Assembly (NCBI GenBank): GCA_037039685.1
Contig: JAWNGF010000001.1
Coordinates: forward strand, 310,001-374,000
Direction of reading: 5' to 3'
DNA: 64,000 bases
From: Ceratobasidium sp. AG-K
Taxonomy: Eukaryota; Basidiomycota; Agaricomycetes; Cantharellales; Ceratobasidiaceae
A program made the translations under genes and the position numbers. Under the pieces are notes generated by a model, which saw nothing but the letters and a program-made list of their open reading frames with translations, was not told the DNA's origin and did not search any database. Shown piece by piece: positions 35,037 to 45,565 of this stretch. How positions within the stretch are numbered: position 1 is the stretch's first letter; each line of letters opens with the position of its first letter.

Positions 35037-35814
35037 GCAATGATGATATCATACCCACTCGCTACTATTGATGGGATGTTCATCTTCCTCGGTTAACTTG
35101 CATGTTCCTCGTGATCCGTCTACGTGCTAGGACTTTTAGTCACGGGCGTCAATATTTTCTTGTCAAGCCACGAGCATCTATTCGCATTGTCCTTAAAATA
35201 GACATGAGCTACCCCACACCAGACAAAGGACGATCGGAGGCGGAACCATGTCCACAACCTACGGGACAGACCGGACCTTCAAGTTGAGACAACAGGCAAC
35301 GTAGTGAAGAGGACTCGACGTTGGATTTCGCGTTAAAGGGCCCCTACCAGTTGGTCTCTGCGTTGTATCCTGACTGCCTGCGACCGCTACTTTCCCGACG
35401 AGTTCGTTTCGTGAGTTTTCCATATCTGGCGTGGGAGCGTGCCACTCAATTAGCGCCGACAATCTATATTCCGGTATTTTGTGCTTCCAGAAGTATATTG
35501 AGCATTAATACCTCACGGTGATCTCTGCACGCCGAACCTTGTCTAAGCTGTAGAGAATTCCGCGTGGGCGAGGCGGCATCGAATAGAGAAACTGGGACGA
35601 AGAAGGACGATAGCCTTGGCCGGAGATCAGGATCCGGAGCTTGTTCGCTCGAGGATTGATCTCCCAAGTTGCCTGATTCATTCACCGGCACAGCATTCTC
35701 CGATCAAACTTGCGATATTGCCTAATTGACAGGTGAGGCGCAAGGCGGGCGTCAACATGTTGTTAGGAGCTCTTGGACTGCCGTCTATAGGACAGCATAG
35801 GCACAGATGTCAAG
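35037..35814. other. Upstream region of MC4
   Basis: No gene. It holds the conserved motif GGACTTTTAGTCACGGGCGT (core 35140-35152) and a proximal block with GAGGCGCAAGGCGGGCGTCA that matches the MC2 flank (GAGGCGCAGGACGGGCGCCA). Confidence 0.5.
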
Positions 35815-35892
35815 CATAAAAACGCCACGGATCTCCCGTAGATCACCTGTCAATCCCCCCCCCCTCGTATCTTTTTGAGATATTTGCTTCCT
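35815..35892 (+). promoter_or_regulatory. Core promoter of MC4
   Basis: CATAAAAA at 35815-35822, about 75 bp before the ATG, followed by a run of nine or more C. Same spacing as in MC1-MC3. Confidence 0.5.
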
Positions 35893-38654
35893 ATGAAGGT
35901 ACTACAAGTGTCGATAGCAGGCTTGACGGAGCGTGTTCAGGATGCGTATGTGGTTATTCATGCCATTCGTGTCGAGGCCGTAACTGATCTCAGTCTCGGT
36001 ATTAATTCAATAGGTACCGCCGCAAGAGGTATCCTCAGTACGTACCTTCACCAATTATCTATTTTATGAGCACGAGCTTATTGTTTGCAGGAAACCAATC
36101 CCAAAGATGCACGCGCTCATCATCGGTATCGACGATTATGCGAGCGATAATATCCCTAAGCTCTCTGGGGCTGTCTCGGACGCCGAGCTCATGAACCGAT
36201 TCCTTTGCAAGGAGCTTTCAGTTCCTAGCGACCAGATCAAGTTCCTACGTGACCAAGAGGCTACGCGCGCAGCCATTATCTCTGGATTTACGGCTCTGCA
36301 ACATAACCCCAAGATCAACCCGCTCGATCCTATTCTAATTTACTATGCGGGTCATGGGAGCGAAGTGGATACACCGAATGCTTATGTCCGCAAAGGGAAC
36401 ACGCCGAAAACACAGTGTCTTGTTCCCCACAACGTCGGGATGATGGACGAGGCTGGAGCTGAGATTTGTCCTATTCCGGATTACACACTCTCTACGCTTC
36501 TTTACGATTTGGCGGAGGTAAAAGGTAACAATATTGTGAGTACTAAATGTCGTTGTCCGAAACGCTCCATGGCTAATCTATCGATAAGACTGTTATATTC
36601 GACTGCTGCCACTCGGCCAGTAGTACTCGAGGGGTTTTGAGTGGTTCTAGAACACCTTCTCCCTCCCTATCATCTACTTCGTTGTCATTCACCAGTCCAC
36701 CTTCCTCTCCCATGAATTCCTCCGCGAACTCTCCTATTGATGCTGCATCGCTTGGCGGCAGTAGAGCGCGATACACCGACCCCTCCACGCTTCCTGGGCT
36801 CAATGCTCAACTTGACGACAAGATCCTCACCAGGTCGACCCTAGATCTGCCTCAACCTTCCATCCTACGCGAGGTGATAGGGTCTAGAAAGCCATTCCAG
36901 CGTGGTATGCGTTCGCACGTTTTGCTCGCAGCTTGTAAGCATTCAGAGAAGGCCTTTGAGCGGCCCTCGGGCCGTGGCGGTTACTTTACTGCCCAACTCT
37001 TGGCACGCTTTCGACGCTATGGAGTTGACAAGATGACCTACAAGGGGTGCATGGATAACTTTCCTACACTCAATACACCGCGGTAGGTCTCCTCTCGCCA
37101 CACTTATAGTCTCTTTCGGAAATTGACAACGTCCTTTTCTATAGCCAACAGAACCCGGTATGCGAGGGAGAATATGTCCACAGGCGTCTTTTCAACGTCT
37201 CCGAACCAGGGGCCCATTATTCTTTCATTCCTATCCTATTCGATGGTACCAGATACGTCCTCAAGGCGGGAGTCGCACAGGGCATCAGCCCCCACTCTCA
37301 ATTCGGTCTATACAAGAGTAACATTCTTGGTTCCGATAACCCACAAGTTGGAACCTGTCGCGTTGACATGGCGCCAGAGGAGTATTGGCAATCGGTTTGC
37401 CGGCTTGGCGACAATGAGCGAGGCTGGTTGGATCGTTTGCGCTTGGAAGCAGAATTGCCTGAGCCTGATAGCTCTCTACTTCAAGTGCCCGCGGCTCCAG
37501 GTATGCGCGCTCCCATGCCGCGTGGCACAATCGATTCAATCCTGCCCGGACCCCCTCGAGTTATCGCTTTTGCTCAACTGATCGAAGCCAGACCGACGCA
37601 TACACTCGACATCTTCTTCACCGACGCATTTCGGAAGGCATTCCAGGGCGATACGAGTCAGTTCGTTGACTTGAAGCAGGCCAAGTCGAAGGCTCAATTC
37701 AAGCGAGAGGTCCAGTCCGAAGATGAAGCGAACACCGTGCTGGGTCTGGACACTCGGAACGCCCAAGTAACGTTTACTCTTGCCAACGACGAGGAGGAGT
37801 CTGGTTATAGACCATGTACGCTCCCTCATAAGGTACCTGCCAGTCCAGGCGAAGTCAAGGCCTTATTATCCTCGATGCTGCAATGGAGGTGGCACTCCTT
37901 GCGAACCCCGCCCGACGGTACTCGTCCGTTCGCCGAGAACCTTCAAGTCGAGCTGTACAAACTTGAAAAAGACGCGTATGATGGTAGCTTGGTTCCAATC
38001 GGTGAAAGCCTTAACGTGGACGGAGAAGCGACGATTATAGCCTCTCCTAAGGAATTCTATGGCCTGAAGGTTGTCAATAACACCCCTCGTCCATTGTTCG
38101 CGTATCCATTTTATTTCAGCACTGCCAACCAGTCAATTCGTACGTCATAATTCGGGCATCTATACCTGCGTTGCGTGATTCTAACATCGCAATCAGGTCC
38201 ACTCTTTCTTCGAGTATATGGCGGAGATGGGGTTGATGCACCGATGGAAGAATATTCAGACATGTCGATGGGATGCGGCGAAGACGATCACCTGCCGTTC
38301 TCATTTCAACCGACGGGGGCTCCGGAGATATTCCAGGGCATCGTGGACATCGGGATTGTCAGGTTCTTCATCACGACCTTGCCCGCAGATTTTGAGTCTG
38401 TTGCTCAGCCCTCACCCTTTGCGGCACTTGGGTGGGTCAAGCCCGGGGAAGACGACTTCTCGGACGGATTGCGCTTCACGCGAGAGGAGCAGGCGAGGGC
38501 GACTCTAGGCGGTGAGAATGTCGTTACTCCCACCACCCCTGTTACTCCATCAAGCAGCGGACTCCTAGCGCGTGACGACGAAATGAACTGGCAGCCACAG
38601 GTTCAGAAGTGGGATGTTGTGGAAATGAAGATTATCATTCAGCACAGCACTTAG
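35893..38654 (+). CDS. Caspase-fold (C14) protein MC4, metacaspase-like
   Basis: Fourth young paralogue. Leader exon from 35893 (MKVLQVSIAGLTERVQD), 24-nt exon 36014-36037 (YRRKRYPQ), main exon from 36091. Catalytic His in IYYAGHGSEVD and Cys in IFDCCHSASS; Ser/Pro linker; RGMRSHVLLAACKHSEKAFE; GGYFTAQLLARFR; QNPVCEGEYVHRRLF; TLDIFFTDAFRKAFQGD; WRWHSLRTPPDGTRPF; YPFYFSTANQSI; MGCGEDDHLPFSF; ending WDVVEMKIIIQHST. Intact, about 840 residues. Closest in sequence to MC2. Confidence 0.9.
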
Positions 38655-39484
38655 CGAGTGTTCGTCATCTTGGTGCCTGATTCATACTTGATTACGCTTT
38701 CGTTCATATTCGTCTTTGGATTTTATTTTGTTTGGTAGCTGTATTATGCGCTTGCGAATCTCGATACTATACTATAATGGTGCATATATCATTTTTGCCG
38801 ATACCCAGCACGTTGCTGGGACTACACCCAAATTAGTCAATTCAAGATCAAGAGAAATGTAGAGAAAGTAAGGTCATCAAGCCGCTGCATTCGATACAAG
38901 GCACATGTCCGCTCCGACGGACTGTGCTTTCTCATGAGCGCCCAAAATGTCGGTTTGAGCATATCGAGCAACCTTTTCACTCCCCACCAGAACCCGCGAA
39001 CTTGACGCTGGCAATGATCGGACGTAGTTCCGGACAGTCGGGTATCGAAGCTCCGAGACGCCACTTTGAAATCGACAGAAACGATTGATCGACTATCATA
39101 TATATAGACAATTTGCTTGATTCTATGATCACACCACACATGTGGCTATTTTGTTGGGACAAACGTGTTCTCAGTCATATTAGAAAGGCCGCGGAGCGTT
39201 CATTCTTGCTCCTATCCCCACGGTTCAGCGTCCCACTCACTACGGAACCCGTTGCCATTCCTTGATATACTTTGTACCCGTGATCAATATGGCGAGAAAC
39301 TGGTCGAGCGCTGTACATAAATTGTAAACCTACCCTTTGTCATCTGGGTCCTTGAATTTGACTTCTAGATTACAGATGCGGTACAAGCGATTATGCTCCC
39401 GCCGGTGATCTAGGTCTCGTCCCAAGTACTACAACGCCAAACACAAGGTAAGCGAATCATATAACGCAGCTCCCGTCTAACCCT
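38655..39484. other. Intergenic MC4 to MC5
   Basis: Contains the MC4 3' UTR and the unresolved 5' end of MC5. Just before MC5, a splice-like acceptor TTTTGCAG (39485-39495) overlaps the first possible ATG, so an upstream MC5 leader exon may lie here; I could not find one with an open frame and ATG. Confidence 0.4.
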
Positions 39485-42233
39485 ATGTTTTGCAGTGAAA
39501 TCAGGTCGCCGCTCCACGCACTTGTGATTGGTGTCGACGACTACAAGAGCGGTGATATCAAGAACTTGTCCGGGGCGGTTAACGATGCAAAAGCATTCTG
39601 GAGCTACCTTACTGAAGACTTATCGACCCCACAAGATAACATCACAACTCTATTTAACGAGCAAGCAACCCGAGTCGGAATAATCTCAGCATTCCAAGCC
39701 GTTTGCAAAAATGAAGAAATCAAGCGGGACGATCCCATTGTCATTTACTACTCGGGCCATGGAGCAGAAATCAAGCCACCGCCAGATCGCTCGGTGAATG
39801 GACCGCTGGTACAGTGTATCATTCCACACGATGCCAGCACCCGATCCGAGGCAGTTGTTTGCCCAATTCCTGATTTTACTATTGGTGCGCTTCTGGGAGA
39901 GATAGCGGAAGCCAAGGGTGATAATATCGTAGGCATATTCCCTGATTATACGATGGTATCGATTATGGAACTATTGAATTTAGACAGTAATTTTCGATTG
40001 TTGTCACTCGGCAGGTGGCTCTCGCGACGGCGAAGATGATGGTGCGCGTTTTATCGAAATGGACAAGCTCCCCTCTTTTCCAGCGGCGGTGGATGCTGAA
40101 ATCGTTGACCGTGCGCCGTCCGATACGGAAACTTCCCGAAATCCCGCCGGATTTGCCAAGCAGGCGATGGGCTCCCATGTTCTCCTCGCGGCCTGCGCTC
40201 ATGGCGAACGGGCATATGAAAACATGAAAACAAAGCGTGGCTACTTTACATCTGCTCTACTGGAACTTCTTCGTCGTGTAAAAGTTGACAACTTGACATA
40301 CAAGGGTTGTATGCAGAGGTTGCCAGCGCTCGATACCAAAAAGTACGTTCGATTGGTTATCCTGTAGGGGTAATAACCTTAGTATCGCCTGTCACTCTAG
40401 GGATCCTCAAAACCCTGTTTGTGAAGGCCATAACATTGGGCGATTATTCTTTAATGCTAAAGTTCCTGGCGCGGATAGCTCTTTTATAGTTGTCAAGACC
40501 GCAGGATCGGAGCATATACTTCAAGCTGGTATCGCCGAAGGCATTTCTCCTGGCTGTACTTTCGCTTTGTATGAGAATCATGTCCTGGGCGCGAACAACC
40601 CCGCCCTCGGTACCCTCGTAGCTCACAGTTGCGGTCCTTCCCATACCGTCTTACTCCCTCTTGATGGAGCCACCAACTTCGCTATTCCCACGTTGGCTTA
40701 CGCACGACAAACTGGATACGGCAGTGAACAGGCCCTGGACGTGCATTTTACAGATGACTTTTTGAACTCGGTCAAGCCTAGCCCCAAGTGGAAATATCTC
40801 TTCTCTGGCGGACAAAATAACGTAACGATCCGTCCTGCTGATCAGGCCATAGCCCAGTTGACGGTGGGGATTAGCGAGGACAAGCAATACGCGACGTTTA
40901 CGCTTGCACAACAAGCAGCAATCAAGTATCAGTTTCAGTCTCTCACCCCCCCAAAACCTATACCCGCTACGGCTGATTTCGTGTCCCCCGTGCTTCGCGC
41001 TACCGCACTTTGGAGTTGGCACTTGCGACGTACAAACGGCGAGCACCCGTTCCAGCCTGCCGTGAAAGTCGAGTTTTATAAGCTCAGGAATGTGAACCCC
41101 GACAAGAATACGTCTAAGGTCTTTGAGCCAGCGGGAGAGAACCTCAACATTGGAGGAGAAGCCCATATTGTGGTCAAGGATGGCGAATACTACGGCTTCA
41201 AGATCATTAACAATACGACACGCGACTTGTATGCGTACCCGATCTACTTTTCGATTAGTGACCAATCCATTGGTCAGTCTCTACTTTGATACTATATTGC
41301 ATCGCTGATTGACGTGTGAATGCAGTACCAAAATATAACAATGTCTGCGGCAACGGTAAAGTCGACCCATCCCTACCTCATGATCACACACCCAACGATC
41401 CGACTCAACCTAAATGGAACTACGTGACCGTGGGTTACGGCTCGGGCGGCGTACCTCCTTTGAAGCATCTATTGGCGCCAAATCAAGACCTTGACGTAGG
41501 AATATACAAAATCTTCTTGACTACTTCTCCCGCCGACTTTTCCTCGCTCGAGCTTCATAGTCCTCTTGAGTTGACGCGCGCTCTGGTTGTGAGCAAAGAT
41601 GTCCAAGACTCGCTTGGAAGCGTGCCGATGTGGGATACAATATCCATGACCATCATTCAACATCGCCATGCGATTCCGTGTGGGCAAGGTTCAGTGCAAA
41701 CAGCGGAAGTGAAGCCAGCAAGCCTCGGACCTAGACCCATTCTAAACTCCCAGTGCTTGCGTCCACTCAAGATCCAGGCTGATAGCGCAGCGGAGAAATC
41801 TCATATGTGGTTTGGGTCTGACGCCCTGACTGAAGAGATGATTTCCAGAGCGACTCATCTGCAACTTCGCACACGTTCGAAAGTTACTCCCCCCGCCAAG
41901 GGACCTGCGTCTATACTGGTAAGCGTTCATGCTGCAGCCAAAATGCCAGTCTGATACTCGCTCCAGTCCAAGACTGACTGTACTTGGTTTGATCTTAACA
42001 TCGTTGGTAGCGATGGTATTACCAAGTGCGATGAGCAAGACGAACCACTCACGTGGACAAGTCATACAAACGTGCCCGGCACGGAGCTTGGCTGGATCGA
42101 GGGCCTGGATTTTGATCGTAGGCATGAGATTTGGGGGTGTTTGGAGGCTGGAGATACAATTCAAGTCATCGCTAAAGCTCAGTATCGGGGTTGGACTAAT
42201 ACCGCAGAGGAAGGGAGCCTTGTTATGTGGTAG
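39485..42233 (+). CDS. Divergent caspase-fold protein MC5 with extra C-terminal module
   Basis: Older member of the cluster. The core begins SPLHALVIGVDDYKSG; His in IYYSGHGAEIK; Cys in VIFDCCHSAGG, reached by ending the intron at TTTAG|ACAGTAATT; then MGSHVLLAACAHGERAYE and RGYFTSALLELLR. The Ser/Pro linker of MC1-MC4 is replaced by a short acidic one. C-terminal blocks NPVCEGHN, WSWHLRRTNGEHPF, YPIYFSISDQSI and VGYGSGGVPP correspond to the other paralogues. After the usual end (MWDTISMTIIQHR) it continues for about 175 residues that MC1-MC4 lack, including LTWTSHTNVPG, DFDRRHEIWGCL, GDTIQVIAKAQYRGW and a final LVMW, joined through an intron at about 41920-41966. The start is uncertain: MFCSEIR at 39485 is in frame but overlaps an acceptor-like GCAG. 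Confidence 0.82.
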
Positions 42234-42749
42234 ATGAGTCAATGTATGCGGCTATGTTAAAGCGGTCTACGAACAAGGTCAAAATTAAGCTCAGAGTTTC
42301 CGCCACGGAGAATTTGAAATTACAAACGCAACAAGCGTTTGGAGCTTGAGGTTGATACACATACATCAGCAAAAGTGGAGAACTGATTCAGTCCAAAACG
42401 ATCCGAGATTAGCTGACCCATGGCAAAACCAACTAATAAGGGTCCTACTCAAGTGTGGCGTTGCTTCTATTAGCCTTTTTTGTCAGCCCCCGCTAAGCTT
42501 GGGCGGATTAGCACGCACTAACCTGCCGCCTTTTTCTGATGTGTAATCAGCGTGGGGGACCTCACAACAATAGGTTTCACAGTATGATGTGACAGAGAAC
42601 TTTTTCCGATGTCAAGATTGTTGTGATAAGTTGGCAACTTCATACAAGCGGTAAGAATAAATAAATACAATGACATTCCTATGTTGTCGGCAATATCCAG
42701 GGGATGCAAGCAATCAAACTACAGAACGGAGAAATCCTCTGGTCCTACG
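42234..42749. other. Convergent 3' intergenic MC5/MC6
   Basis: A 516-bp gap between two convergent 3' ends; nothing coding is seen. Confidence 0.5.
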
Positions 42750-45301
42750 TCATCGACGAGCTTTTATCACTACTTTCGTCTCGACTACATCCCAAAGCAT
42801 TTGTGGCTGAATTTGTCTGTCGACTTCGTCCTCATCCATTACCATATGGGCCACCTTGGTTAAAGCTCTGGGCGTATGTGACGCGACGCTCTGCTTGACT
42901 CGGTTAAAAACCCCTAATGTAGCTGTCTGACCAAACGCGGGGAAACTAGGTTGATTCTTGGGCTGGGGAAGAATATTGATACCATAAGTGGTCTTCGTAT
43001 TTTCGGACGCCGACCGAGGTTTTCCAAGGTTCAAGAACGGCGAAGGCTGAGTTATAAAGTCGAATTCACTATGAGCCGTCGTCACGAAAACCCTGAAAAC
43101 TCCAATGTCGACTTGGATGCCCTCCTCAAGTTGAAAAGTAAGAGCGCCAATGTCATCGTTGCCATACCCGATAGTGAGAGACGAGCCACTCTCTAGAGTA
43201 GGATCTATGCTTTCGTTCCCGGCGACCTTCAAAAATAGAGGCCCTTGCAGATAATATGTAACAAGCACACGAAATTATAATAGGTGTGACTCACTTATGG
43301 ACTGATTTATGGTACTAAAGTAGAAAGGGTACGCATATAACTGATAGTTTGTCTGATTTGTGATTTTGATGCCGTATTTGGTTGTGGAGGAGGACGTTAT
43401 CTCTGTACCCTCACTGCGAGTCAGATTACTACCAAGTGGCCAAAGCGTAACCTCAGTGGGACCGAGATCAGGCGCTTCGTGATCTTCAAGGACATGTAGC
43501 TCCAGTTGTAGCCCACCTACAATTTGGCGCCTCTCGGGGACTCGTGAAACGTGCCAGTTCCAAGTTTGCATTAACAAAAATGCTCTCTCGGCGTGTTCGG
43601 CATCTGGAGGGATGGCATTGGGCAGGACTCCCATGACGAATGCCCTTCCAGGCTCGGGGATCGCTTCCCAGGTCAGATCACCTGTTCGATAATCAACACT
43701 TGGCGTAAATTGGTCCCGACTCAGTGAACCAAACTGGATTGGATCATCCGGTGACTGAAGGGTCCGTCCTGACGCTTGATTCGGAGGAGTGAGCATATTC
43801 AAGTTGGAACCCGAAAAGCTAGAAGATTCAAGGAGCAGTGCATATGCGTGCACACTATGAAGAGCCGACAAGACACTGGATAGGTGAGAACCCATTATGC
43901 AACGAGATCGAAAGGGGTTGCTAGTACAAGCATCGATCATGAAGGTCCCAAGCGGAGGATTGCTAGATCCAAGTAGGTTGTTTGCGTGTAAAGTCAGGAT
44001 GGATTTTGGTGCAAATCCATGAGCGATACCAGCCGCGACGAAATAAGCATCCCCCTCCTTGATGACTGGAACAAATGAAGGGTTGACGATAGATTCGTTG
44101 GCGTTGAAAAAGCAGCGATCAACAAACTCGCCCTCGCATACTGGACTTTGAGCTCTAGTAATGAAATTTTGTGAGTTGACTACACCATGGTGAAAAGTCT
44201 AGGAAATACCCTAGAGTACGAAATTTCGAGAGTTTCTCAACGCAGTTTCTGTATGTTAACGTCTCGAGTGCTGTGTTTCGGAGGACATGCAAAAGATTCG
44301 AAGTAAAGTATCCACGGTGGTGTGTTGGGCATTCGTAGGCTAGCTCCCGTTTCCCACAAGCAGCTAATAGTACATATGGGCGCATTCCGTCATGAAAGGA
44401 GGTTTGCGGGATGCTATCTGGACGTAGTCTGGAATCAATAGTCGCATGGATATGGGGGTTGTGCCTCGCACCGGGCTGGATGGAAGTAGCTAACAAAATG
44501 TGGGGATCCAGCTCAGTATGGAGCGTTGGAAATTTTTCAGATATTGAAACGTAGCGTGCCCGGGCTGTGATTTTGGGCACAAGAGCATCCGGAACCGGCA
44601 GATGAGAAACAATGGCGTGAAGGCGGTTACGCAGGATAATGTGGGGTCGGTGCAAACTGGTTCCGACTCCTTTCGTGCCGCCTGCCGAGTGACAGCAATC
44701 AAATATCACTGTCTAGGAATAATATTATTGGATCGGGTTTACGAGTAAGTAGCTAGAAACTCACGATATTATTACCCTTTACCTCGGCTAAGTCGGACAA
44801 TAAACTAGAGAGTGTGTATGCAGGAATTGGAGGAATTAACTGGCCCATATAATCTTTGCCTTTGACATCCTGGGAAAGGATACACTGAACCTTTGCTATC
44901 GTTTTGCCGTCCGGAGAATCCACCTCGGTTCCATGACCGGCATAGTAAATAAGAATAGGAGTAGACGGCTCGATGTTAGGGTTATTACGTAGTTCGAGCA
45001 ATGCTTGGATAATCGCTGAACGAGTAGCTTCCTCATCACGTAGATTGGTGATTTGAGATGTGGGTATAGCTAAATCCTTCGTCAAATAATCACTCATTGA
45101 GTTTGCGTCTGCAACAGCCCCCGAGAGTTGTGTGATGTTGGCATATCGATCGATACCCACAATAAGGGCATGTAACCCTGAGTATAGTCTGACAGGATTT
45201 GAGTCAGCGACGCGAAAATATTCAGTAGAGTAATATCAGATGAATCTCGTACCCGGAACTCGCAACTGCTTGGTCGTGTGTCCGGTCGCGCCTTTCAGCA
45301 T
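42750..45301 (-). CDS. Divergent caspase-fold protein MC6
   Basis: Minus-strand member. A first exon from ATG 45301 (MLKGATGHTTKQLRVP) joins, through an intron ending CTATACTCAG, to GLHALIVGIDRYA; this phase-1 join is the only one I found that keeps frame. His in IYYAGHGTEVD; Cys in VIFDCCHSAGG; MRPYVLLAACGKRELAYE; HRGYFTSNLLHVLR. Downstream SPVCEGEFVDRCFF, WNWHVSRVPERRQ, YPFYFSTINQSI and IGYGNDDIGALTF match the family, and it ends MLWDVVETKVVIKARR. No extra C-terminal module. It is convergent with MC5. Intact as far as can be seen, about 780 residues. Confidence 0.85.
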
Positions 45302-45565
45302 GTTAGACGAGGATAGGAGAGCATTAAAAGTGTGCTTACGAGTCCGAACAACACACATCTGAGTCTTGAGAATGCAGCGCGGCCCAGTCGTGATTCATGG
45401 CTGATGGAGGTTGGGTTGGGATCACGGCCTGAACGCGAGGCCGTGATCGCATTGGGTTATTGCAAATTGGAACATACAAACAAGGTCATAATGTAACATT
45501 GAGCGGTACGTACACATTCCAGCAGTCCGGCACTCGTACATAAAGGCAGAAAATACACATGTGAG

